NCBI RefSeq assembly: GCF_001708935.1
Contig: NZ_MASI01000012.1
Span: 1 to 53,299, forward strand
Direction: 5' to 3'
DNA: 53,299 bases
Source: Methyloligella halotolerans
Lineage (GTDB): Bacteria > Pseudomonadota > Alphaproteobacteria > Rhizobiales > Methyloligellaceae
A model generated the notes under the pieces. The model was not told where the DNA came from, searched no databases, and was given only the letters and a program-made list of their open reading frames with translations. Positions within the stretch are counted from its first letter, which is position 1; each line of letters begins with the position of its first letter. This document shows positions 9,835 through 17,865 of the stretch, piece after piece. The translations under genes were made by a program, and so were the position numbers.

Positions 9835-10850
9835 GGGGCAGGCGCTCCCGACCGCTCGATCAAGGTGCCGGCGCCGTGCTCGGTGAACAGCTCCAGCAGC
9901 ACCGCGTGGGGAACCTTGCCGTTCATGATGACGACCGCCTCGACGCCCTTGGCGACGACGCCCAGGCAGCTTTCGACTTTGGGAATCATGCCACCGGAGA
10001 TGGTGCCATCCTCGATCAAAGCCAACGCCTCTTTGGTGGTAAGCGCCTTTACCAGCTTGCCCTGCTTGTCGAGCACGCCCTCGACATCGGTCAGCAGCAG
10101 AAGGCGCTTCGCCTTCATGGCGGCGGCCAGCGCGCCGGCAAACGTATCGGCATTGATGTTCAGGGTCTCGCCGTCCTCGCCCACGCCGATCGGCGCGACC
10201 ACGGGGATCAGGTCGGACTGGATGATAACGTCGACGATATGGGGATCGACCTGATCCGGATTGCCGACGAAGCCGAGATCCACGATCTGCTCGATATTGG
10301 AATCCGGGTCGCGCCACGTGCGGGTGATCTTCCGGGCGCGCATGAGATTGGCGTCCTTGCCGGAGATGCCGACCGCCTTGCCGCCATGGGCGTTGATCGC
10401 CGCGACGATCTCCTTATTCACCGAGCCGGCGAGCACCATCTCGACCACGTCGACCGTTTCCCGGTCGGTGACGCGTAGCCCGTCCTTGAACTCGCTCTTG
10501 ATGCTCAGCCGCTCCAGCAGCTTTGCGATCTGCGGTCCGCCGCCATGGACGACGACCGGGTTCACGCCCGACTGCTTCAAGAGCACCACGTCCCGTGCGA
10601 AATCCTGGGCGAGCTTCGGATCGCCCATGGCATGGCCGCCATATTTTATGACCACCGTGGCCTTGTCGTAACGCTGCATGAACGGCAGCGCCTCTGACAG
10701 AAGGTCCGCCCGCTGGAACACGGAAAGGGACGCAGCACCCTCCGGCGCGTCTTCGTCCAGCTTCAATCCGGGCAGCCGCGTGCTGCCATGGCCAAGCTCG
10801 GCTTCCGGGTCGGGCTTTACGTCAGGGAGATTTGGCTTCTCGTCGGTCAC
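9831..10850 (-). CDS. argB: Acetylglutamate kinase
   Basis: Phosphorylates N-acetyl-L-glutamate in arginine biosynthesis. Conserved blocks are [12 protein letters not shown] (substrate-binding Lys), [40 protein letters not shown] and [10 protein letters not shown]. The 339-residue reading has an N-terminal extension of about 43 residues (Pro/Asp/Glu rich) before the conserved core [17 protein letters not shown]; the true start could be further in. The C-terminus overlaps the next gene by 4 bp. Confidence 0.95.
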   Translation of the reverse strand: MTDEKPNLPDVKPDPEAELGHGSTRLPGLKLDEDAPEGAASLSVFQRADLLSEALPFMQRYDKATVVIKYGGHAMGDPKLAQDFARDVVLLKQSGVNPVVVHGGGPQIAKLLERLSIKSEFKDGLRVTDRETVDVVEMVLAGSVNKEIVAAINAHGGKAVGISGKDANLMRARKITRTWRDPDSNIEQIVDLGFVGNPDQVDPHIVDVIIQSDLIPVVAPIGVGEDGETLNINADTFAGALAAAMKAKRLLLLTDVEGVLDKQGKLVKALTTKEALALIEDGTISGGMIPKVESCLGVVAKGVEAVVIMNGKVPHAVLLELFTEHGAGTLIERSGAPAP

Positions 10851-10922
10851 GGGCGCTTTATAGCGGGGCGGGGGTTAAGGGGAAACTCCCGTTTCCGCGG
10901 ATTCTCTGCGTCGGATTGGCGA

Positions 10923-11636
10923 TCAGGTAACAGCACAAGCAGCCACGGCCGCGCGCAGTTCCGATAGCCCATGGCCTTCCCGGGAGGATGTCACGAGGAT
11001 CTCCGGATGGGCGGCCGGGTGCTTGGCCAGCTCGGCTGAGACTTTCTCCAGCACCTTGGCGAGCTCTTCGGATTTCGGCTTGTCTGCCTTTGTCAGCACG
11101 ACCTGGTAGGAGACCGCGGCCTCGTCCATGAGCGCCATGGTGGCCCGGTCCGTCTCCTTCAGCCCGTGGCGGCTATCCACCAGCAGGAAGAGCCGGCGCA
11201 GTTCCTGGCGCCCTTTCAGATAGTCCTCGATCAGCCGGTTCCAGCCCTTTACCTGGCCCTTGGGCGCCTTGGCGTAGCCGTAGCCGGGCATGTCGACCAG
11301 ATAGAGTAGGCCGTCCTTGCCGAGGGTGAAGAAGTTGAGCTCGCGGGTGCGGCCTGGCGTAATGGAGACCCGCGCCAGCGCTTTCCGTCCCGTCAGCGCA
11401 TTGATCAGGCTGGATTTTCCGACATTGGAGCGCCCGGCAAAGGCGACCTCGTTCCGCCCGTCCGCGGGCAGACCGTCCATCTTCACCACGCCTTTGACGA
11501 AGTCGCACCCTTGCGCGAAGAGCTTGTCGCCCGCGGCTGTGTCGGCTGAAGAATCGATGTTTTCCGCGGACAATGCACGTCTCCCGGTGTCATGCTCGGC
11601 CTTATGCCAAGCATCCATAACCCCTGCTTTCGACAT
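10923..11636 (-). CDS. engB: Ribosome biogenesis GTPase EngB/YihA
   Basis: TRAFAC-class GTPase needed for assembly of the large ribosomal subunit. G motifs are clear: G1 GRSNVGKS at 68-75, G2 Thr in ITPGRTRELNFF, G3 DMPGYG at 115-120, G4 TKAD at 182-185, G5 TSS near the end. The 237 residues include about 40 poorly conserved N-terminal residues, so the start may be later. It lies between yidC and argB, as in many alphaproteobacteria. Confidence 0.95.
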   Translation of the reverse strand: MSKAGVMDAWHKAEHDTGRRALSAENIDSSADTAAGDKLFAQGCDFVKGVVKMDGLPADGRNEVAFAGRSNVGKSSLINALTGRKALARVSITPGRTRELNFFTLGKDGLLYLVDMPGYGYAKAPKGQVKGWNRLIEDYLKGRQELRRLFLLVDSRHGLKETDRATMALMDEAAVSYQVVLTKADKPKSEELAKVLEKVSAELAKHPAAHPEILVTSSREGHGLSELRAAVAACAVT

Positions 11637-11651
11637 TTCTCAACGACGGTG

Positions 11652-11684
11652 GTCATGGATTGCCGGGACAAGCCCGGCAATGAC
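11652..11684. repeat. 33-bp palindromic intergenic repeat, copy 1
   Basis: ATTGCCGGG and CCCGGCAAT arms around a short loop, bounded by GTCAT and GAC. It lies in the 61-bp gap between yidC and engB. A near-identical 33-bp copy is at 40337-40369. Elements of this shape are widespread between genes in Hyphomicrobiales genomes; they are probably transcribed as hairpins. Confidence 0.75.
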
Positions 11685-11697
11685 GCTTGAGTGGGGG

Positions 11698-13524
11698 CTA
11701 CCCCTTGCTCTCGCTCTCGGCTTTGTCGTCTTTGTCTGACGCCTTCTTGAGCCCGAGATTCTCCAACAGGGGAATGTCCACGCCCTGGCGGTGCATGATG
11801 AATGACTGCTGGACCACGGAGAGGAAGTTGTTCCACGCCCAGTAGATCACCAGACCGGCCGGGAAGCTGGCCAGCAGATAGGTGAAGAAGACCGGCATCC
11901 AGGTGAACACCTTCTGCTGCACCGGATCCGGTGGCGCGGGGTTCAGCTTCATCTGGACGAACATGGTCACGCCCATGATCAGCGGCCAGATGCCGATCAT
12001 CAGGAAGGTCGGCGGATCCCAGGGGATCAAGCCAAACAGGTTGAACACCGATGTCGGATCGGGCGCGGAAAGGTCCTGGATCCAGCCGAAGAACGGCGCG
12101 TGGCGCATCTCGATGGTTACGAAAAGCACCTTGTAGAGCGAGAAGAAGATCGGGATCTGGACAAGGATCGGCAGACAGCCCGCGGCCGGGTTCACCTTCT
12201 GCTTCTTGTACAGCTCCATCATCTCTTGCTGCTGCTTCATGCGGTCGTCCGCATAGCGCTCTTTGATCTTCGCCATCTCGGGCTGCAGCTTCTTCATCTT
12301 GCTCATCGCCACATAGGATTTGTTGGCGAGCGGGAAGAGCACGAGCTTGATGCAGAGCGTGACGATCAGGATGGCCACGCCGAAATTGCCGACGAGCTTG
12401 TAGAAGAAGTCCAGCGCGAAGAACATCGGCTTCGTCAGGAAGTAGAACCAGCCCCAGTCGATCAGCAGGTCGAACTTGGCGATGCCGAACTCATCGGCAT
12501 AGCGGTCGACGACGTTGACCTCCTTGGCTCCGGCGAACACCTCGCCCTGAACCGTCTTTTCCTCGCCGGGCCCGATAGTCAGGCCGGACTGGAGATAATC
12601 CGTCTGGAAACGTGCGCGGCCGTTCTCCTGCTTGCCGGAGAAGCGCGCGGTGAATTCCTTGCCCTGCTCGGGAATGACCGTGGTTGCCCAGTACTTGTCG
12701 GTGATGCCGAGCCAGCCGGTCTTCGTCTTGTAGACGGTGGGCTGAGCCTCCAGCGCATCGTCGTAATCGATCTCTTCGAGCCCTTGGTCGCCGGTGACGC
12801 CGATCAGGCCTTCATGCAGAACGTAATAGCCGGAGGTCTTCGGCATCTCGTGGCGGGAGACGAGGCCGTAGCGGTAGAGCGTCACCGGCTCCTCGCCGGA
12901 ATTCGCCACCGTCTCCTCGATGGTGAACATGTAATTGTCGTCCACCGAGATGGTGCGCGTGAATTTCAGCCCCTGGCCGTTGTCGTAGGAGAGGATGGCC
13001 GGGCTGTCCTTGGTCAGCGGCCCGTCGCTTTCCTGGGTCCAGACGGTTTCGGCGTCGGGAAGCTTCAGATCCTTGGCGTCTGCACCGCCAACCCAGCCCG
13101 ATTCCGCGTAATAGGCGTGGGGCGTGCCGGCGGGCGACAGCAGAATGACGTTCGGACTGTCCGGCTGAACGGTGACCCGGTAGTCCTTGAGGGTGAGATC
13201 GTCGAGGCGGGCGCCTTTCAGCGCGATGGAGCCGGACAGCGAGGGGCTGTCGATTTTCAGGCGCGGGCCGTCGGCAATGGCGTCTTCGCGGCTGCGCTGA
13301 GACTCGGTATTGCCCGGCCCGGGAGAGATCTGACCTTCGATCTCGCCCTCGACGAGGGGAGAGTCGCCCGGCTTCTGAGGCCCGGTCTGAGCATCCTGCT
13401 CGACCTGGGTCTTCTCCGCTTTCTGCTGCTCCTGTTCGGGCAGGGCAAAGAAGAATTGCCAGGCAAAGAGAACGCCTATCGAGAGAATGATGGCGAGGAT
13501 GAAATTGCGATTATTCTCGTCCAT
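11698..13524 (-). CDS. yidC: Membrane protein insertase YidC
   Basis: Inserts and folds inner-membrane proteins, alone or with SecYEG. The 608 residues show the gram-negative YidC plan: one N-terminal membrane segment (NFILAIILSIGVLFAWQFFF), a large periplasmic beta domain at about 60-350, then the conserved insertase core with five membrane segments, including NFGVAILIVTLCIKLVLFPLA, the cytoplasmic Met/Lys/Gln-rich helical hairpin, and the NPAAGCLPILVQIPIFFSLY block. It is downstream of rnpA and rpmH; no yidD gene fits in the 129-bp gap before it. Confidence 0.97.
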   Translation of the reverse strand: MDENNRNFILAIILSIGVLFAWQFFFALPEQEQQKAEKTQVEQDAQTGPQKPGDSPLVEGEIEGQISPGPGNTESQRSREDAIADGPRLKIDSPSLSGSIALKGARLDDLTLKDYRVTVQPDSPNVILLSPAGTPHAYYAESGWVGGADAKDLKLPDAETVWTQESDGPLTKDSPAILSYDNGQGLKFTRTISVDDNYMFTIEETVANSGEEPVTLYRYGLVSRHEMPKTSGYYVLHEGLIGVTGDQGLEEIDYDDALEAQPTVYKTKTGWLGITDKYWATTVIPEQGKEFTARFSGKQENGRARFQTDYLQSGLTIGPGEEKTVQGEVFAGAKEVNVVDRYADEFGIAKFDLLIDWGWFYFLTKPMFFALDFFYKLVGNFGVAILIVTLCIKLVLFPLANKSYVAMSKMKKLQPEMAKIKERYADDRMKQQQEMMELYKKQKVNPAAGCLPILVQIPIFFSLYKVLFVTIEMRHAPFFGWIQDLSAPDPTSVFNLFGLIPWDPPTFLMIGIWPLIMGVTMFVQMKLNPAPPDPVQQKVFTWMPVFFTYLLASFPAGLVIYWAWNNFLSVVQQSFIMHRQGVDIPLLENLGLKKASDKDDKAESESKG

Positions 13525-13653
13525 ATCGCCCTTCGCTCTGTCCCTTCCGCAACGTTGGAGAGCGGCCCGGCAGCAGACCGTTCAACCGCCTTCCCACCGG
13601 CCGGAAGGGATGGTGGGGTCTCAGAAGATGCCTTGACCCGTGATTTTGAGCGT

Positions 13654-14034
13654 TCAGCGCTTCGTTTGGCTCGGCCGATGGATCTTGGCGAGTGCCCGCT
13701 CAAGATCGCTGATGAGCTCTGGAAAGGGCCGTTGTAGCGTTCCCTGCCTTGCGATCAAGACATAATCAAAGCCATTTGCCGCATGCTGGGGGCCGTGAAG
13801 CCGCACCAGCTCCTTCAGCCGGCGGCGTGCCCGATTGCGGTCCACCGCCTTGCCGACCCGCTTGCTGGCCGTAAAGCCGAAGCGGGAAGGGGCGCCGTCG
13901 CCCGCCTTGGAACCTTCCGTCTCCGCCTCGTCCCGGGCACGCGCCTGCAGCACGAGGCCAGGCGTGACAAAACGAGCGCCGCCCTTGACCCTTAGGTATT
14001 GGGGGCGCTTCGTCAGTCGTGCGATGGGTGTCAC
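13654..14034 (-). CDS. rnpA: Ribonuclease P protein component
   Basis: Protein subunit that helps the RNase P RNA bind precursor tRNA. The 126 residues contain the signature GFTASKRVGKAVDRNRARRRLKE (the RNR at 66-68 and surrounding basic residues), and the N-terminal LTKRPQYLRV block. A short insert of about 15 residues, rich in Ala/Glu/Gly (35-50), precedes the conserved Phe. It begins 28 bp after rpmH and is followed by yidC. Confidence 0.94.
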   Translation of the reverse strand: MTPIARLTKRPQYLRVKGGARFVTPGLVLQARARDEAETEGSKAGDGAPSRFGFTASKRVGKAVDRNRARRRLKELVRLHGPQHAANGFDYVLIARQGTLQRPFPELISDLERALAKIHRPSQTKR

Positions 14035-14062
14035 GAGCGTGGTTCGCCTCGGCGGCTACCGG

Positions 14063-14197
14063 CTACGCAGAAAGGCGCTTGCGGCCTTTGGCTCTGCGGC
14101 GCGCCAAAACCTGGCGTCCAGCCTTGGTCGCCATGCGTGCGCGAAAGCCGTGGCGCCGCTTGCGGACGATCTTGCTGGGCTGAAAGGTGCGCTTCAC
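14063..14197 (-). CDS. rpmH: Large ribosomal subunit protein bL34
   Basis: A 44-residue, very basic ribosomal protein. It begins with GTG ([20 protein letters not shown]) eight bases after a GGAG ribosome site, and ends [12 protein letters not shown]. All the conserved bL34 residues are present. The alternative upstream TTG (14212) adds residues not seen in the family. It is the first gene of the leftward rpmH-rnpA-yidC cluster, with a strong promoter just upstream. Confidence 0.96.
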   Translation of the reverse strand: MKRTFQPSKIVRKRRHGFRARMATKAGRQVLARRRAKGRKRLSA

Positions 14198-14232
14198 TTG
14201 AGCGGTCTCCAATGAATTCGAGTTTGGCCGCG

Positions 14233-14261
14233 CTTATAGGAGGGCGCCGCTTACAAGTCAA
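14233..14261 (-). promoter_or_regulatory. Sigma-70-type promoter of rpmH-rnpA-yidC
   Basis: On the minus strand TTGACT (14256-14261) and TATAAG (14233-14238) are separated by exactly 17 bases. The -10 box lies 35 bp upstream of the rpmH start. This is the best promoter match in the window, which fits a highly expressed ribosomal protein gene. Confidence 0.8.
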
Positions 14262-14327
14262 TCTGTGGAGCGCCGATCTATCGAAAAGCGATCCAAGGAA
14301 GCCGATCTGTCTCAAGTCGGTCGGCCC

Positions 14328-14366
14328 AAAAAAGCAAGGCCCTCTCAACCCGGAGGCGAGAGGGCC
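14328..14366 (-). terminator. Intrinsic terminator after the acidic exported protein gene
   Basis: GAGAGGGCC and its complement (14338-14346 and 14358-14366) form a 9-bp stem with an 11-base loop. On the minus strand it is followed by TTGC and six T residues (14328-14333). It lies 46 bp after the stop of the gene at 14412-14762 and insulates rpmH from it. Confidence 0.8.
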
Positions 14367-14411
14367 CGCTGAAAGCTCCTAGAGCTTAAGATCTGAAAAC
14401 GGGGAACGAGC

Positions 14412-14762
14412 CTATTCGGGCTCCTCCTCCTGCTCGATCATGTCGCCCTGCTCGCCGGTGTCGACGTCGTCCATGGCGGGATCGCCACTTTCGCCTTCCA
14501 TCATGGTGCCATCGGAATCTTCGGATTCCATGACGCCATCTTCGTCACCGGCCGTGGAGTCGCTGGTGGCGCCGTCGGCGTCGCCCATCATCTCGTCGTC
14601 GGAATCCTCGGCTCCGCCCACGGTGTCGTCGGCAGCGAGGATGATTTTTGCAGCGCTGGCTTCCTTGCCGGATGTGCCCATCGGGCACGCGCTGGCGGGC
14701 GCAGCGAACGCGGTTGCGGCAAACAGCGCGGCCACGGCGGTGGTGATCAGTCGTCCGTCCAT
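14412..14762 (-). CDS. Exported acidic, Met-containing small protein A
   Basis: 116 residues with a clear signal peptide (ITTAVAALFAATAFAAPASA) and a strong AGGGAGGA ribosome site. After the cleavage site comes a short segment ASAAKIILAADD, then a low-complexity tail made almost only of Asp, Glu, Met, Ser, Gly and Thr, ending EQEEEPE. I recognise no family. It is related to the neighbouring gene at 14990-15265, which has the same plan and a matching A-A-[KR]-I-I-L-[AV]-A-D-D block. A role in binding calcium or other metals in the periplasm is possible but is only inferred from composition. It ends in a good terminator. Confidence 0.75.
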   Translation of the reverse strand: MDGRLITTAVAALFAATAFAAPASACPMGTSGKEASAAKIILAADDTVGGAEDSDDEMMGDADGATSDSTAGDEDGVMESEDSDGTMMEGESGDPAMDDVDTGEQGDMIEQEEEPE

Positions 14763-14989
14763 TCGGATTCCTCCCTATCTCTGGCCCTTAAGTCCCTCGG
14801 CGCAAACAGGCCAACGTCGGAATCTTGCCTGACCCAGGCCGCTTTAGGAAGGGCAATATGATCACAATCCGGGGATGAACCATCCCGGGAAAGCAAATCT
14901 TGGTTGTGCAGACGTGAAACCAATGCCAACCGCGAGATGCTTTCCCGAGACGGATTATGCAAACCTGAGAACAGGTTGAGCGCCGGGAC

Positions 14990-15265
14990 CTACATGGCCT
15001 CGTCTTCGGATTCCATCTCCTCGTCGCCCATCATGTCATCGCCGGGCTCGTCGTCCATCATGTCGTCTTCCATCGCCTCGTCGTTGCCGACGGTGCCGTC
15101 ATCGCCTTCCATCATCATCTCCTCGTCGTCGGCGACGAGAATGATTCGGGCGGCATCGGCCTGGCTGTACTGGGGGCTGAGCGGTGCGGCCGAAGCGGTG
15201 GCGGGAAGCCCAAAAGCGACGGTCGCGGCGGCGGCAAAGGCAAAAGCGATGATACGGGAAAGCAT
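14990..15265 (-). CDS. Exported acidic, Met-rich small protein B
   Basis: 91 residues: signal peptide (IIAFAFAAAATVAFGLPATASA), the shared block ADAARIILVADD, then about 40 residues of Asp/Glu/Met repeats (DDMMDDEPGDDMMGDEEM) to the end. A CAGGAGGA ribosome site precedes the start. It is a paralogue of protein A, 227 bp away on the same strand; the space between them is large enough for a separate promoter. The function is unknown; the acid-Met tail suggests cation binding. Not a known family to me. Confidence 0.75.
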   Translation of the reverse strand: MLSRIIAFAFAAAATVAFGLPATASAAPLSPQYSQADAARIILVADDEEMMMEGDDGTVGNDEAMEDDMMDDEPGDDMMGDEEMESEDEAM

Positions 15266-15421
15266 GGGAGAGTCCTCCTGTTCTGAAATTCAAGTCTCAC
15301 GGTGCCGCCGAGATCCGGCGACATACGGAGTCTTGCCGCACCAACCCTCCCATAGAAAGCGTTTCTCAATCACTTCTGGTGACGGCTCATCACGACCGCG
15401 CGATGTTTCATTTCGGAAACC

Positions 15422-16236
15422 ATGATCGCGGACATATCTAGGAACATGCCGTTGATCTCAGAGCCCACAGAGAAACCGAGAGCCCTTCAGGGCCTGGCGG
15501 GCCTGCGCCGTTTCTGGCCGCTTGCGCTCCTCGCGGCCGCGGGCGTCGGGGTCTATCTCATGGGATGGCACCGCTACCTCACCTTCCGTGAGTTGGCCGA
15601 AAGCGAGATGCGCTTCACGACATGCTGGCGAGCCATTGGGTGCTGACCGTGGCGCTCTACATCGTTCTCTATGCAGCCAGCGTCGCGCTTTCTGTTCCCG
15701 GCGGCGCGGTCCTAACCCTGGCCGGCGGCTTCCTGTTCGGCTGGCTGTGGGGCGGCGTGGCGGCGGTCGTCGGCGCCACTCTCGGTGCCGTGATCGTCTA
15801 TGTCGCCACCCGCAGCGCCCTGCGCAATCTACTCCTGGACAGGCTGGAAGACACCCGGCTCGACCGTTTCCGCAAGGGCTTCGGCGAGAACGCCTTCAGC
15901 TATCTGCTCTTCCTGCGCGTTGTGCCGGTCTTCCCGTTTTGGCTGGTGAATCTCGTGCCCGGCCCCCTGGGGGTCTCCTTCCGGACCTATACCCTGGCGA
16001 CCCTTATCGGCATCATCCCTGGCACCTTCGCCTTCTCCATCGCCGGGGCGGGGCTCGACAGCGTCATCGCCGCTCAGGGCGCACGCTGCGCCGCGGAGGG
16101 GATGCCCCGTGAGAATTGCCTGCATTTCGACGCCACCTCCATCTTCACCCCCGAACTGATTGTGGGCTTTATCGCTCTGGGCGTGCTGGCACTGGTGCCC
16201 GTGCTCGTGAAGCGCTATCGCAGAAGACCGTATTGA
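15422..16236 (+). CDS. TVP38/TMEM64 (DedA-like) membrane protein, one frameshift
   Basis: SNARE-associated/VTT-domain inner-membrane protein. The first 65 residues (one membrane segment at about 30-47) lie in one frame; near 15610 one G is missing (ATG-GCG read as ATG-CG). The rest continues in the next frame from LHDMLASHWVLTVALY to the stop at 16236. The VTT domain is clear: SVPGGAVLTLAGGFLFG, then NAFSYLLFLRVVPVFPFWLVN and the GIIPGTFAFSIAGAGL block. The start may also be the ATG at 15446. It precedes an FAD disulfide oxidoreductase, a pairing or even a fusion seen in many bacteria, so the two probably act together. Confidence 0.85.
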
Positions 16237-16400
16237 GACGATTGGCGAGAGTGCCGGACCGGCCGCGCGGCACCGTCCGGTTGATCCGCGCCATCCGTTG
16301 GGGCAGGACGAAAGGGCGCCCGTGACAGGGAGCGTCTCCGTCATCGCGACCATCGGAGCCCGAGGGAAAACCATGAAGAGGCCGCAATGAGGAAGCTGCA

Positions 16401-17825
16401 ATGAGCGAGCTGCTGCGCCCCGACCTTTGCATCATTGGGGGAGGCTCCGCCGGCCTCACCGTCGCGGCAGCGGCGGCTCAGTTCGGCGTTCCCGTTGTCC
16501 TGATCGAGCGCGGCCGCATGGGCGGCGATTGTCTCAATACGGGGTGCGTGCCGTCGAAGACCCTGCTTGCGACCGGCAAGAGAGCGCAAGCCATGCGCGA
16601 TGCCGGCAGATTCGGCATCGAACCGGTTCAGCCGCGGATCGACTTCGCCGCGCTCCACGACCGCATCCATTCGGTCATCGCGTCCATCGCCCCCAACGAT
16701 TCCGTCGAGCGCTTCACCGCCCTCGGCGTGCGTGTCATCCAGGACGAGGCGCGCTTCGTCGACAAGCGCACCGTCCAGGCCGGCGACATTCGCATCAAGG
16801 CGCGCCGCTTCATCATCGCCACCGGCTCGTCGCCGGCGATACCCGATATTCCGGGGCTCTCGACCACGCCCTATCTTACCAACGACACGATCTTCGAGCT
16901 GACCGAGCCCGTCTCCCATCTCATCGTTCTGGGCGCCGGCCCGATCGGCATGGAGCTCGGCCAGGCCTATCGCCGCCTGGGCGCACAAGTAACCATCCTG
17001 GATCGCGGACGACCGCTCTCCCGCATGGACGAAGAGGCCGCCCGGCTGGTCCGCCGCCGTCTGGAGGACGAGGGCATCGTGATCCAGACCGAAGCGGCGG
17101 TGACCAAGGTCGAGAGCGTCGGCGGACGCGTGAAAATCCGCTTCGAGAAGGGCGGCGATGCCATGGAGATCGAAGGCAGCCATCTTCTCGTCGCCACCGG
17201 CCGCATGGCCAATATCGATAGCCTCGATCTGGCGAAGGCCAAGATCCGCACCACCGACCAGGGCATCCGGGTCAACAAGCGTATGAAGACCCGGAACGGC
17301 AGCGTCTATGCGATCGGCGACGTGACCGGCCCGCCCCAGTTCACCCATCTCGCCTCCCACCACGCGGAGATAGTCCTCCGCAATGCGGTCTTCCGCCTGC
17401 GCCCGTCCCTCGACCTGACCAAGGTGCCGCGCACCCTCTACACCGATCCCGAGATCGCCGAGATCGGCCTCACGGAAGCGGAGGCACGGAAGCGGCACAG
17501 AGACGTCCGCATTCTGCGTTGGCCCTATGCCGACAACGATCGGGCCCAGGCCGAGGGGGAGACGGGAGGTTTCATCAAGATCCTGACCGACAAGAACGGC
17601 TATATTCTGGGGTGCGTCATCGCTGGCGCGAACGCCGGCGACATGATTCCGATGTGGAGTCTCGCGATCGCCAAAAGCGCGACGGTCGGGGATATCGCCG
17701 GTTTGGTCTTCCCGTATCCCACGCTCGCAGAACTCGCGAAGCGCGCCGCCATCACCTATTATCGCCCGCTGTTGAGAAAGCCGTATCTTCAGCGGCTCGC
17801 AGCCTGGCTTCGCAAGCTGGGCTGA
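16401..17825 (+). CDS. FAD-dependent pyridine nucleotide-disulfide oxidoreductase
   Basis: Class I flavoprotein disulfide reductase related to mercuric reductase and dihydrolipoyl dehydrogenase; 474 residues. Seen: FAD-binding GGGSAG at 13-18, redox pair GGDCLNTGCVPSK (Cys44, Cys49), a central NAD(P)-binding LGAGPIGMELG, and the second FAD motif VYAIGDVTG. In the C-terminal dimer domain the usual catalytic His-Pro motif is replaced by YPYPTLAELAKRA, and there is no C-terminal Cys pair. It is therefore probably neither a true lipoamide dehydrogenase nor MerA. It follows the TVP38 gene. The substrate is unknown. Confidence 0.85.
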   Translation: MSELLRPDLCIIGGGSAGLTVAAAAAQFGVPVVLIERGRMGGDCLNTGCVPSKTLLATGKRAQAMRDAGRFGIEPVQPRIDFAALHDRIHSVIASIAPNDSVERFTALGVRVIQDEARFVDKRTVQAGDIRIKARRFIIATGSSPAIPDIPGLSTTPYLTNDTIFELTEPVSHLIVLGAGPIGMELGQAYRRLGAQVTILDRGRPLSRMDEEAARLVRRRLEDEGIVIQTEAAVTKVESVGGRVKIRFEKGGDAMEIEGSHLLVATGRMANIDSLDLAKAKIRTTDQGIRVNKRMKTRNGSVYAIGDVTGPPQFTHLASHHAEIVLRNAVFRLRPSLDLTKVPRTLYTDPEIAEIGLTEAEARKRHRDVRILRWPYADNDRAQAEGETGGFIKILTDKNGYILGCVIAGANAGDMIPMWSLAIAKSATVGDIAGLVFPYPTLAELAKRAAITYYRPLLRKPYLQRLAAWLRKLG

Positions 17826-17865
17826 GGGCGTGAGGTCGGCGCCAGACTGAGGCGAGTGCGCGAAG

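Noticed and set aside
12100..13737. Long open frame antisense to yidC and the gap before it
   Set aside because: The frame exists because of high-GC codon use on the other strand; yidC is certain and the antisense protein has no recognisable domain.
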